64,000 bases of DNA from an uncultured bacterium. Lineage in GTDB: Bacteria > Edwardsbacteria > AC1 > EtOH8. Positions 1 to 8,562 of this stretch are shown piece after piece (within the stretch, counting starts at the first letter, position 1; every line of letters starts with the position of its first letter). The stretch is taken from the NCBI GenBank assembly GCA_937863685.1, contig CALMGM010000009.1, positions 1 to 64,000 on the forward strand. The letters are read 5' to 3'. The notes under the pieces are model-generated. The model was not told where the DNA came from, searched no databases, and saw only the letters and a program-made list of their open reading frames with translations. Position numbers and translations under genes: made by a program.

Positions 1-136
1 CCGCTCCGGTCACAAACAATACTCCGCCGAACCCTTGGAGAAGGGTTTTGACCGCACACCAAGACGAGATAGTCATCTCTGCCGCTCCGGTCACAAACAA
101 TACTCCGCCGAACCCTTGGAGAAGGGTTTTGACCGC
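1..136. repeat. 55-bp structured direct repeat, two copies
   Basis: A 55-bp unit at 1-55 recurs identically at 82-136, separated by 26 bp of unrelated sequence (period 81 bp). Each unit holds a perfect 7-bp hairpin (AACCCTT, loop GGAG, AAGGGTT) nested inside an outer inverted pair CGGTCA / TGACCG, so a transcript could fold into a two-tier stem-loop. The first copy starts at the window edge, so the array may continue to the left. No ORF or known element explains it. The 55-bp length and the two-copy count do not fit a normal CRISPR. Confidence 0.85.
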
Positions 137-160
137 TTAGGTATTAATCAAAACAGCAAT

Positions 161-192
161 AAAAAAAGCCGCAGTTTAACTGCGGCTTTTTT
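161..192 (-). terminator. Rho-independent terminator (bidirectional)
   Basis: A perfect 9-bp stem GCCGCAGTT / AACTGCGGC with a 1-nt centre (168-186) is flanked by seven A residues on the left and six T residues on the right, so it can work in both directions. On the minus strand it lies 18 bp past the stop of the Omp85 gene and probably ends that operon. Confidence 0.85.
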
Positions 193-210
193 GTCATTGT
201 TATCTTAAAA

Positions 211-2010
211 TCAGAAGGGCTCTCCCCAGGCAACCACCCATCTCCAATACTTTATCTGATCCATAAGTGTTCCGGGAGCGGCAAAATCGATCCGACCGAT
301 GCCAAAAGGCAGGGTATATCTTATTCCCAGGCCGGGGCTGGAGACCATATCGCTGACAGACTGTTCTTTAAAGCTTTTATTGCTCAGCATGCCTCCATCC
401 AGGAATACCGCCAGACCCCAGTTCCTGTCCAGGTTGACCACCGACTGAATATTGATCAGGGCCATGATCCTGCCTCCGGTCACCCGGCCATTTATGTCCA
501 CTGGCCCGATGGAATTCGGGGCATATCCCCTTACCGTGGACGGTCCGCCCAGAAAGAACATTTCATAGTTGGGGATGGTCGACCTTTGCGACCAATCGCC
601 GATGATCCCGTATCGCAGGCGGCCGGCAAAAGACAATCTGTGCGACGGGATCCTGAAATAGCATGCCCAGTTGTTGATCACTCTCTGGTAGGTCTCTGCC
701 CCTCCCATGATGCCTCCGGTGTATTCCAGCTCCAGGTCGCTGCTCAATCCTCTTTGGGGTTTGATCGGATCATCCAGGCTCTCGTAACTGGGAGTGACCG
801 CCAATGACCTCCGGCCCTTGTAGTTAAATGTGTCGGATGAATACTTGGCAAGCTGCCAGTTGGGTGAAAGCTTCAGCCATTCTTGTTTCCATCGATAATT
901 AATATTGAAAGCTTTCGATATCGGCGTGGTCAGGGTGAAATTAAAGCCTACCGTCTCCAGACGATAGTCAGTGTAACTAGGCCGGAAATCGTCGTAATAG
1001 ATTTCTCCCCGGGCCGGATTTCGGATCAAATATAATGACGGTTCGTCGTAACTGACCTGGGAGCGGCCCCGGGTCATCTTGAGGGGAAGTCTGGTCTGAA
1101 AGGAAACCAGGCCGTTGTACTCCAGCCGGCGGCCCATGCCGAAAAGATTGCGGTTTGCCCATTTGGCCATCAGCCTGACGGCATCACCGCTGCCGTATCC
1201 CAAGCTGGTCTCGAACAACCGCCGGGGCTTTTCTTCCAGGTCGATATCGACCGCGATGCTGTTGGACAGGGAATCGATCTCCCCCGGGGAAACATCGACC
1301 TCCCGGAACAGGTCGGTGGCTAGCAGCAGATACCGGCTCTTTATCAGTTGGCTCCGGCTGAACACATCGCCCGGGGACATCCGGATGGTGTTCAGTATAT
1401 ATTTATCCTTTGCCCGAACATTGCCGCTCAGCCCGATACGTGAAATACTGACCCTGGGACCTTCGGTGATCTGGTAGGTGATGATCGCTTGGTGTCCGTT
1501 CCGATATTCCACCTGATGGTCGGCTTCGGCGTAGATGAACCCGAAGTCGGCATACAGCAGCATCAGATTGAAATCATCCTGCCCCAGGTCTTCGGAATTC
1601 AGCGGTTTTCGGGGTTCGTTAGCCACCGCCCGGCCCAGCAATTCGGGGGAAAGTTCCCGGCTGCCCCGAAAAATCACCCGGTCCACATAATACTTATCGC
1701 CCTCGGTGATCACCAGCCTAAGCGCGGTGCTCCCGTCAACCCTGTTGCTGTCCACCAGATACTCCACCAGGTTGTTGGCAAAGCCGTTGCGGCGGTAAAA
1801 GGACCTCAATCGATACAGGCCCTGCTCCAGGCTGTCGATTTCCATCCTCCCGTCGGACAGGCTCAGCTGGAGGATTTTTTTTAGCCGCCGGTCGGAGAAA
1901 TTATTATTGCCCTCGATCGTCAGTTTAAATTCCCCGGCGGCCGCCAGCGAAGCAATCAGCAACAACAGAACGGCTGTTACCGGAAGTCTATCGGTTCTTT
2001 TTATCACCAT
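211..2010 (-). CDS. Omp85/BamA-TamA family outer membrane protein
   Basis: This 599-aa protein starts with a signal peptide (hydrophobic core ending SLAAA, about residue 25). About 240 residues of POTRA-like repeats follow, then a beta-barrel from about residue 265 to the end. The family's L6 signature appears as GGPSTVRGY near residue 490, and the chain ends in an aromatic residue (WGEPF), as outer-membrane proteins usually do. Omp85 proteins insert or assemble barrels, or export autotransporters. The N-terminal half has fewer POTRA domains than a typical BamA, so TamA-like is the better guess. The start overlaps the stop of the upstream protease-propeller gene by 7 bp, which suggests coupled translation. 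Exact substrate unknown. Confidence 0.85.
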   Translation of the reverse strand: MVIKRTDRLPVTAVLLLLIASLAAAGEFKLTIEGNNNFSDRRLKKILQLSLSDGRMEIDSLEQGLYRLRSFYRRNGFANNLVEYLVDSNRVDGSTALRLVITEGDKYYVDRVIFRGSRELSPELLGRAVANEPRKPLNSEDLGQDDFNLMLLYADFGFIYAEADHQVEYRNGHQAIITYQITEGPRVSISRIGLSGNVRAKDKYILNTIRMSPGDVFSRSQLIKSRYLLLATDLFREVDVSPGEIDSLSNSIAVDIDLEEKPRRLFETSLGYGSGDAVRLMAKWANRNLFGMGRRLEYNGLVSFQTRLPLKMTRGRSQVSYDEPSLYLIRNPARGEIYYDDFRPSYTDYRLETVGFNFTLTTPISKAFNINYRWKQEWLKLSPNWQLAKYSSDTFNYKGRRSLAVTPSYESLDDPIKPQRGLSSDLELEYTGGIMGGAETYQRVINNWACYFRIPSHRLSFAGRLRYGIIGDWSQRSTIPNYEMFFLGGPSTVRGYAPNSIGPVDINGRVTGGRIMALINIQSVVNLDRNWGLAVFLDGGMLSNKSFKEQSVSDMVSSPGLGIRYTLPFGIGRIDFAAPGTLMDQIKYWRWVVAWGEPF

Positions 2011-4802
2011 ACCAGATCCGAGCCGATCTTTATTGTCGCCTGGGTGCGGTTCTCATCAAGATCGCGATAAAGACCGAGATTGACGCTGAACGGATAGGCA
2101 TAGGAGAACAGCCATTGGGACTTCAATTCGGCCCCCAGGCATTTGCGTGAAGCATCATATTTGAATTGCCGGTGATTGTCGGATGCCATGCCGGCATCCA
2201 TCAGCAAGACCCCGCTGATATTTTTGAGATATAACGGCCAGGTGGAATGGCCCCGCTCCACATAGGCGATGGGAAAACGGTATTCTGCTGTCAACAGGGC
2301 CCTGTACCGGTAGTCGGGCCATAGGTAGGTAAAGCCCCTGGGATCCATGTCCGGAATGTCCTCGTCCACGTAGCCGCCCTTGCCCCAGGCCCCGGCCCTA
2401 AAACCGGCCATTAAAACCTGATGCCGAAACGGCAGGGGCAGGTATTCCCGCCACCAGGCCGAGTTCCAGGTTTGATCCAGTTCGCCGCCCAGTTCTTTTC
2501 GGTACAGCCGCGATTCCAACGATATCCCCCGGCCTTGCTCCGGACTGATGGAAAAACCGAAATTATGGGCATTGGCAAAATCCAGATTCAGCTGGAGCCG
2601 GGACAGGTGGCCGTTCCAGTAGGGATCCCAAAGGAAGATGTCTCCGTTGAGAGAAGTGTAACAGTTGTGGCAAAACGACAGCCCGGCCGAAAATATTTTT
2701 CCGGTGCGGGTCACCGGCAGGGACAAAGTTATCCCCTGGCTCTGCTTTCTCCGGTAATAGGTGGTATCCTTCCCGTTTGATTCCACCGCCTCGGTGATGA
2801 CCCGGTCCGACAGGCTCAGGCCTAATTTGACGGTGCGGCTGTTGTCGAAATAATCCAGCTGGTAATAAAAGCGATGCGAAGTAAAATCGGGCACTATCAT
2901 GGCTGTGTAGCTCTTGAACATCAGGTCGTCGCTGCCCGCCAGCATCACCCCCAGGGCCCCGCCCTGCTCGTCAACCATCCCGGCCGGAAACCAGAAGAAC
3001 GGCAGCATGGTCCTGGCCGGGCAGTAATCCTGTAAAGAGTATGTCAAGGCGCTGTCCGGCTCGATCGGGACAAACGAAGCCGTGTCGCAATATTCCGGCG
3101 TTTGGTACTTCAGCGAATCGAATATGGCGGGTTGAACCAGGTCGAACCCGGCCGAGCCCAGGTCAAAATAGTACAGCCGACCGTCAAAGGAGACCGGATC
3201 GAAGGCCCCGCCGATGACATTGGTGATTCGGCTGAACGATCCACTGCCCGGGAAATATTCATAAACATTCCAGACGCCGCTGCGGTCCGAGGCAAAAATA
3301 ATCTTTTGCCCGTCATCGGACCAGGACGGTGAAATATCCTGGGCCCGGTCGGTCATCAGCGGCCGCCACTCGCCCCTTTCGATGTGGTACAGCCAGATAT
3401 CATGATATCCCCCGGGCTGCCACGCCGTCAGGACCATCTTCTTTCCGTCGGGCGAAACAGCCGGATGGCTGAAAAGCTGCTCCCGGTCAAAATCCGTTAT
3501 AACCTGAATATTTTTGGACTGCAAATCCACCACCGCCAGGGCGTTCTGGTCCATCCGGCTTTGTACAAAATATATCCTTTGCCCGTCTCCGGAAAAGGCC
3601 GGGTCCCTGGCCCTGGCCCCTTTGGTGATACGCCTTGTTTTTTTGGAGTTCAACTCGCAGAGATAAAGATCGCCGTAAAGTTTTTCCCCGAGGCCGGCAT
3701 ATTCCATCTTGCCGTAGGCCAAAAATCTTCCGTCCCGGCTGAAATCCATCGAGCCGATGAAATTGCCTTGGTCGATAACCTCGCGCCGTCCCGAGGCCGG
3801 CTCGAACAATATCAGCGACGGCCAACCATGGCTGTTCCATTCGATATAGGCCAAAAACTTTCCATCATGAGAGCCGGCCAGGCCGGTCTTGTCGAACCCG
3901 TCGTTGGTCAGCCGTCGGAATTGGGTCAATCCTTGGGTCTTGATTGATTCCACCTGGACCAAGTATCTTTTGAAGGCGTACCTCTTCCACTGGATCCACA
4001 GATCGGGAAAGCTTTTGCCGAAGACGCTTTTGGCCGGCACATTCTGCATAAAAGGGATCACCAGGTTGCTGTGCTTCCGCTGGTAGAGGGCCAGTTTTTT
4101 TTCTCCGTATTTCTCCGCCAGGTATTCGTAGAACTTCCCGCCGTAGATATAGGATGCATCGCGGGGCCAGCAGGGCGAGGCCACTCCGGCCCGGTCCAGC
4201 GCTATCCATTTACCGTCATTGACCGCCGCCCTTAGTATGCCATCGCTTAGGGCCGAATTGTTGCGCCCGAAAGCGGAATTTTTGCTTTCCGAATAAACCG
4301 CCAGCCCTTCGATCTGGTTTAAAGGCTGTAATATATTGGGCAGGTAGACGCGGCCGAAAAGAGAGTTGAAGCCGGAGGGGAATCCGCTCTGCATGTCCAT
4401 CTGGAGGATATGGGTATACTCGTGGACCAGAATCTCGTACAGCCAGTCGTCAAAATTATTGCGGCCGCCGATATCCTGGGCGGGATAGATGATTATGGTC
4501 CTTTTAGGCAACGGCGTAGCGTAATCATTGACAATATCGGTATGATCGGCGATGATGATGTTGGTGTGACCGTAAGGCAGCCATTTGAGAAATTTGACCA
4601 GTTCCAGGTGCACGGCTTCGGCCTTGTAAGCCGCGCGCCCGGCAAAGGATTCCTGACCCGGCTGAAAATATAGCTTGAAATGGGATGTCTGTATATACCG
4701 CCAATCTCCGTTAAGGGGCAGCAGTTCCACCGCCCCGGAAAGGCCGGCGCTAAAAAGAATGACGAGGGCCAGCATGGCGGGCCTGAAAATTCTCAAAACC
4801 AT
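2004..4802 (-). CDS. peptidase-MA / TolB-like propeller / outer-membrane barrel protein
   Basis: The 932-aa product has a signal peptide (about residues 1-24). A gluzincin-type domain follows, with HEYTH at residues 127-131 and a likely third ligand in IEGLAVYSES. Next comes a stretch of TolB/PD40-like blades (repeats such as FSRDGRFLAY, FSGDGQRIYF, VSPDGKKMVL, WSDDGQKIIF). The C-terminal region is beta-rich, carries PRGFTYLWPDYRYR, resembles an Omp85-type surface barrel, and ends in Trp. I infer an envelope protease with a propeller sensor on a barrel anchor. It is a distant paralogue of the protein at 14197-17067. The start overlaps the end of miaA by 10 bp. It is not the Tol-Pal TolB, since no tolQ, tolR, tolA or pal lies nearby. 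Substrate unknown. Confidence 0.75.
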   Translation of the reverse strand: MVLRIFRPAMLALVILFSAGLSGAVELLPLNGDWRYIQTSHFKLYFQPGQESFAGRAAYKAEAVHLELVKFLKWLPYGHTNIIIADHTDIVNDYATPLPKRTIIIYPAQDIGGRNNFDDWLYEILVHEYTHILQMDMQSGFPSGFNSLFGRVYLPNILQPLNQIEGLAVYSESKNSAFGRNNSALSDGILRAAVNDGKWIALDRAGVASPCWPRDASYIYGGKFYEYLAEKYGEKKLALYQRKHSNLVIPFMQNVPAKSVFGKSFPDLWIQWKRYAFKRYLVQVESIKTQGLTQFRRLTNDGFDKTGLAGSHDGKFLAYIEWNSHGWPSLILFEPASGRREVIDQGNFIGSMDFSRDGRFLAYGKMEYAGLGEKLYGDLYLCELNSKKTRRITKGARARDPAFSGDGQRIYFVQSRMDQNALAVVDLQSKNIQVITDFDREQLFSHPAVSPDGKKMVLTAWQPGGYHDIWLYHIERGEWRPLMTDRAQDISPSWSDDGQKIIFASDRSGVWNVYEYFPGSGSFSRITNVIGGAFDPVSFDGRLYYFDLGSAGFDLVQPAIFDSLKYQTPEYCDTASFVPIEPDSALTYSLQDYCPARTMLPFFWFPAGMVDEQGGALGVMLAGSDDLMFKSYTAMIVPDFTSHRFYYQLDYFDNSRTVKLGLSLSDRVITEAVESNGKDTTYYRRKQSQGITLSLPVTRTGKIFSAGLSFCHNCYTSLNGDIFLWDPYWNGHLSRLQLNLDFANAHNFGFSISPEQGRGISLESRLYRKELGGELDQTWNSAWWREYLPLPFRHQVLMAGFRAGAWGKGGYVDEDIPDMDPRGFTYLWPDYRYRALLTAEYRFPIAYVERGHSTWPLYLKNISGVLLMDAGMASDNHRQFKYDASRKCLGAELKSQWLFSYAYPFSVNLGLYRDLDENRTQATIKIGSDLVW

Positions 4803-5716
4803 CCTTTCGATCTATCAAATCGTTCCAGCAATGCTTCCGATGTTTCTCCCTCTCGGATGTCGAACCATTCCGCCTGGGGCATGCCGCGGAACCAGGTCAT
4901 CTGCCGCTTGGCATACCGCCGGGTATTCTGCTTGATCAGGTTGACCGCAGTGCTTCGGTCCAATTTTCCGTTGATAAAAGCCATGGCTTCCTTATATCCC
5001 ACGGTGTTAAGCGAGTTGCTGCCAGATGAATAGCCCATCTTAAGTACTTTGGCTGTTTCTTCAAACAATCCCTGTGCAACCATCTGATCCACTCTGATCT
5101 CTACCAGGCGGTATAGCGAATCGCGCTCCCGGTTGAGCACCACCAGCCGGTATCGGCGCATATCTTTGACCCGTTCCGTCTTTTGCCACTGCGACATTTT
5201 TATGCCGGAGAGCTTGAATACCTCGATGGCCCTGATCGTTCTAACGGTATCGTTGGGTTTTAATCTTTGGGCGGATTCGGGGTCGAGTTCTTGAAGCATT
5301 TCATATAATACTTCCTTGCCTTTGGCCGCCAGGAGCGAATCCAATTCCCTCCGAATATTGGCGTCGGCCCCGGGGATCTGCGACAGGCCCTCGATCAGCG
5401 CCTTCAGGTAAAGTCCCGAGCCTCCGGCAATGATATATCTTTTGCCCTGCTCATCCAGCCGGTCCATTACGGCCCGGGCATCGGCCGCAAAGCGGGCGGC
5501 GCTGTAGGCAGCATCCGGCTCCAGAAAATCTATCAGATGATGCTTGACCTTCTTCCTTTCGGTTTTCGAGGGTTTGGCGGTGCCGATGTCCAGATATTTG
5601 TACACTTGACGGGAATCGGCCGAGATGATCTCGGCCCCCGTCATTCCGGCCAGCACCAGCGCCAGAGAAGTCTTTCCCACAGCGGTCGGCCCGGCGATTA
5701 CCAAGACCGGTCTCAT
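4793..5716 (-). CDS. miaA: tRNA dimethylallyltransferase
   Basis: MiaA transfers the dimethylallyl group from DMAPP to the N6 of A37 in tRNAs that read UNN codons. The 307-aa length is normal for the family. It opens with the P-loop GPTAVGKTSLAL (residues 9-20), followed by the family motif SADSRQVYKYLDIGTAKP, the catalytic Asp/Ser region, and GGSGLYLKALIEGL. The C-terminal half keeps ARRYAKRQMTWFR (here NTRRYAKRQMTWFRG), the tRNA-binding part. The start overlaps the mutL stop by 4 bp (ATGA). The mutL-miaA pairing is a common bacterial arrangement and supports both calls. Confidence 0.97.
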   Translation of the reverse strand: MRPVLVIAGPTAVGKTSLALVLAGMTGAEIISADSRQVYKYLDIGTAKPSKTERKKVKHHLIDFLEPDAAYSAARFAADARAVMDRLDEQGKRYIIAGGSGLYLKALIEGLSQIPGADANIRRELDSLLAAKGKEVLYEMLQELDPESAQRLKPNDTVRTIRAIEVFKLSGIKMSQWQKTERVKDMRRYRLVVLNRERDSLYRLVEIRVDQMVAQGLFEETAKVLKMGYSSGSNSLNTVGYKEAMAFINGKLDRSTAVNLIKQNTRRYAKRQMTWFRGMPQAEWFDIREGETSEALLERFDRSKGWF

Positions 5717-7443
5717 ATCCGACCGAATCTCCGCTCCAGATCGTCCAGGGTCAGTCTGATCACCGCCGGGCGGCCGTGAGGATCGAGGTATGGCGAACTG
5801 GTGGCGAACAGCCGGTCTATCAGTCTGTTCATTTCCTCCTGGGAAAGCGGCTGGCCGGCCTTGACGGCCGCATGGCAGGCGAAGGACATGGCCAGTTTCT
5901 CGGCCGGCTCCAGAGAGGCGGCCGGATTCTGGCAGAGGTCGGCCAGAATGTTCCTGATCAGCTCTCCGCCCTCCACCCGGTCGCCGGCCGCGGCCGGCAG
6001 GCCCTCGATGACGACGGTATTCCCGCTGAACTGTTTGATGTCAAAACCGAAAGAAGCAAAGATGTCCTGAAATTGCTCAAAAGCTATTTTCTGCGAGGGA
6101 TTCAATTCCATCGAAACCGGGAAAAGCAGCTGTTGGGAAAGCCTTTTCTCCCGGGATTTCAAAAGTTCCTCAAAAAGAACCCTCTCATGGGCAGCATGCT
6201 GGTCCACCATTATGATGCCGTTCTTGATCCCGGCAAAGATATACCGGTTATGGGCCTGCCAGTAGCTGACCAGAGAAACATTTTCGGAACGAGGCTCGGC
6301 GACGCCGAATAATTCCCCGACAGCCTTCTGATCCTCCGAGCCGTACAATTGGTATACGGCTTTTTTATCCTCCAAAGTCAGTTCCTCTTTCTCGGGATAC
6401 TGCCGGTCACTTGTTCCAAAGAAACCGCCCAAGCTGCCTGACGACAAATTATCCGGCGCGCCCTGCTCCTGGAACATCGCCCGATGGATGGCGGAACGAA
6501 CAGTGTTGAACACCAGTCCGTCGTCCCGAAACCGCACTTCGCGCTTGGCCGGATGGACATTGATATCCACCTGCCGGGGCGAGATCTCAAGAAAGATCAC
6601 ATAGGCCGGATGCCTGCCCAGCAGACTGGTGCCGTAGCCCCGGTAGATGGCTGATCCCGCCAATCGATCGGACACCCTCCGACCGTTTACAAATAAATAC
6701 TGATCTCTGCGCCGGGACATCAACTTATCGGTGTTCAAGGAGTATCCCTTGACTGACAAGGGCTTTTGCCCGAAATCAACCGGCAGCATGCTTCGGAAAA
6801 CCTCGGTTGTCAAAATATCCTCCAGCCGCTGCTCCAAATTTCCCGCAGGATAATCGAAGCTCTCTTTCCCGTCCATCACCAGCCGGAATGAGACTTTCGG
6901 GTTGGCCATTGCCTGGCTGACCACTTCCTCGGCCACCTTGCGGGCTTCGGTCATCTCGGCTTTGAGGAATTTTCTCCGGGCAGGGACGTTGGCAAACAAC
7001 TCCTCGACCGTAACCGTGGTGCCCTGGTTTCCGGCGCTCTCCTTTTGAGACACCATCCGCCCGTTATCGCATTCTATCAGACAGGCAGAGAATGCTCCGT
7101 CGGGCCGGGAAAGCATCGACAGACGGGAAACCGAGGCTATGCTTGGCAGCGCCTCCCCTCGAAACCCATAGCTGCCAATGGTCAACAAGTCATCGTATTG
7201 TGATATCTTGCTGGTGGCATGGCGCTCCAGGCTGAGGCGCATGTCGTCAGGTGACATGCCGCTGCCGTCATCAGACACCCGTATAAGCTGCAGGCCCCCG
7301 TGACTGATCTCCACTTCGACGGTCGAGGCTCCGGCATCCAGGCTGTTCTCCACCAGCTCCTTGACCACCGATGCCGGGCGCTCCACCACCTCCCCGGCGG
7401 CTATCTTGTTGACTATGTCTGCCGGCAGTACTTTTATGGGCAT
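5713..7443 (-). CDS. mutL: DNA mismatch repair protein MutL (endonuclease type)
   Basis: I place the start at ATG 7443 (MPIKVLPADIVNKIAAGEVV), not at the open-frame extension to 7515, because MutL proteins begin just before this conserved helix. That gives 576 aa. The N-terminal GHKL ATPase shows ELVENSLDAGAS, DDGSGM and GFRGEALPSIASV. The C-terminal domain has the metal-binding endonuclease motif DQHA-x2-E-x4-E (DQHAAHERVLFE) and ACHAAVKAG, so this is the nicking type found in bacteria without a MutH system. The usual CPHGRP motif reads DPHGRP here: the Cys ligand is replaced by Asp. It overlaps miaA by 4 bp and is followed upstream by a small lipoprotein gene. Confidence 0.97.
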   Translation of the reverse strand: MPIKVLPADIVNKIAAGEVVERPASVVKELVENSLDAGASTVEVEISHGGLQLIRVSDDGSGMSPDDMRLSLERHATSKISQYDDLLTIGSYGFRGEALPSIASVSRLSMLSRPDGAFSACLIECDNGRMVSQKESAGNQGTTVTVEELFANVPARRKFLKAEMTEARKVAEEVVSQAMANPKVSFRLVMDGKESFDYPAGNLEQRLEDILTTEVFRSMLPVDFGQKPLSVKGYSLNTDKLMSRRRDQYLFVNGRRVSDRLAGSAIYRGYGTSLLGRHPAYVIFLEISPRQVDINVHPAKREVRFRDDGLVFNTVRSAIHRAMFQEQGAPDNLSSGSLGGFFGTSDRQYPEKEELTLEDKKAVYQLYGSEDQKAVGELFGVAEPRSENVSLVSYWQAHNRYIFAGIKNGIIMVDQHAAHERVLFEELLKSREKRLSQQLLFPVSMELNPSQKIAFEQFQDIFASFGFDIKQFSGNTVVIEGLPAAAGDRVEGGELIRNILADLCQNPAASLEPAEKLAMSFACHAAVKAGQPLSQEEMNRLIDRLFATSSPYLDPHGRPAVIRLTLDDLERRFGRI

Positions 7444-7468
7444 GATATCTTCTGCATCCAGGTGATTA

Positions 7469-7660
7469 TCATTGCTCCCCCTGGGAAAGTGAGTCGATGG
7501 TTTCGGCCCGCTCAACGGTTTTTTTCTGGACCTCCCGGGCTCGTTCTATTCCCTTGCGGTAGGGGTCCTGCGGAATGACCTCACGTGTTTTATTCTCGGT
7601 CTTCCGGGAACAGCCTGCCAGCAACAGAACCAGGGAGATGGCACATATCAGACGCTTCAT
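7469..7660 (-). CDS. small lipoprotein, function unknown
   Basis: This gene encodes 63 aa when started at ATG 7660 (MKRLICAISLVLLLAGCSRK). Starting there gives a textbook lipoprotein signal: charged N-terminus, hydrophobic core, lipobox LLAG and Cys. The mature part is short, charged and helical (RKGIERAREVQKKTVERAET), possibly a coiled coil. The start overlaps the acyltransferase stop by 4 bp (ATGA), and mutL begins 25 bp downstream, so it is probably co-transcribed with both. The open frame extends upstream to 7693, but that extension would bury the signal peptide. No family recognised. Confidence 0.75.
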   Translation of the reverse strand: MKRLICAISLVLLLAGCSRKTENKTREVIPQDPYRKGIERAREVQKKTVERAETIDSLSQGEQ

Positions 7661-8562
7661 GACAGAGTTCCCTTCTTTAATTGGGTTTTCCACCTGCGGT
7701 GTACCCAGTACCAGTGGTCGGGATGTTTTCTGACATACTTTTCCATGGCCTGGGTGACGAATGCGGTCAGCCTCAGCGTCTCCTTTTCCTTGTCGCCGGA
7801 CGGGTCGGCATATACCGGCGGTTCGATATATCCCACATGTTTACTTTCATCCTGCCGTACTATCACACCGGTCAACAGCGGGGCCCCGGTCCGGATGGCG
7901 AACACCGCCGGGCCCTTGGCGGTGGAGGCCGGGCGCCCCATGAAATCCACGAATACCCCGTCCTGTCCGGCGTCCTGGTCGATCAACATGGCCACAAAAC
8001 GGTTACCGGCCAGGGCTTTCAGTATGGCCCGGGGGGCGTCCGGCTTGAAGATGACATCGATGCCCCGGAAGCGACGGATGCGATTCATCATCCGGTCGGT
8101 CAGGGGATTGTGCTGTTCGTAGACCACCACCGAGATGGGATATCCGTAGGCCGCGATGGAGGCGGCGTAAAGTTCCCAGTTGCCGAAATGACTGCTGATA
8201 AGCAAAGCGCCCTTGCCCCCTTCGATCGCCCGATCGAAATGCTCCCGCCCGATGAAAGTCACCTTATTCTTGATATCCTCGCCTGACAAATTGGGAAATC
8301 GCAAAAACTCCAACAGATTTTTTCCCAGATTTCGATACAGGTTTCGGGCAATATCTTCGATCTCAACCGGCGGTCGTTCGGGAAAGGCCTTGGACAAATT
8401 ACCCAGCGCCACCTTGCGGCGGAACTTAAAAATATCAAAGGCCGTATCGCCCAGCCGGGCTCCGGCCCACGCGGCAGCCTTGTCGGATATCGCACGGGCC
8501 ATCAGTCCCAATGATGCCAGCAAAGCATATTCCAGCCGGTGTTTTATTGCTCTGCCTTTCAT
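7657..8562 (-). CDS. lysophospholipid/lipid A acyltransferase, LpxL/HtrB family
   Basis: The protein is 301 aa when started at ATG 8562 (MKGRAIKHRLEY). That start overlaps the upstream stop by ATGA and removes an arginine-rich non-homologous extension. LpxL-family enzymes add a secondary acyl chain to lipid A at the inner membrane. The catalytic H-x4-E/D motif is SSHFGNWE, and LIDQDAGQDGVFVDFMG followed by TAKGPAVFA matches the family's second conserved block. A hydrophobic N-terminal anchor (YALLASLGLMARAI) is present. This implies an LPS-bearing outer membrane. I cannot tell LpxL from LpxM or a related acyltransferase by sequence alone. Confidence 0.88.
   Translation of the reverse strand: MKGRAIKHRLEYALLASLGLMARAISDKAAAWAGARLGDTAFDIFKFRRKVALGNLSKAFPERPPVEIEDIARNLYRNLGKNLLEFLRFPNLSGEDIKNKVTFIGREHFDRAIEGGKGALLISSHFGNWELYAASIAAYGYPISVVVYEQHNPLTDRMMNRIRRFRGIDVIFKPDAPRAILKALAGNRFVAMLIDQDAGQDGVFVDFMGRPASTAKGPAVFAIRTGAPLLTGVIVRQDESKHVGYIEPPVYADPSGDKEKETLRLTAFVTQAMEKYVRKHPDHWYWVHRRWKTQLKKGTLS

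Noticed and set aside
1-136. CRISPR array
   Set aside because: The repeat is 55 bp with one 26-bp spacer, only two units, and no cas genes are seen. The nested hairpins also differ from CRISPR repeats.
2004-4802. TolB of the Tol-Pal system
   Set aside because: The blades are TolB-like, but the protein has a metallopeptidase domain and a barrel and is twice the length of TolB. No tolQ, tolR, tolA or pal is nearby.
7444-7515. Longer N-terminus for MutL
   Set aside because: The 24 extra residues are not MutL-like and overlap the lipoprotein gene. The conserved start MPIKVLPADIVNKIAAGEVV is at 7443.
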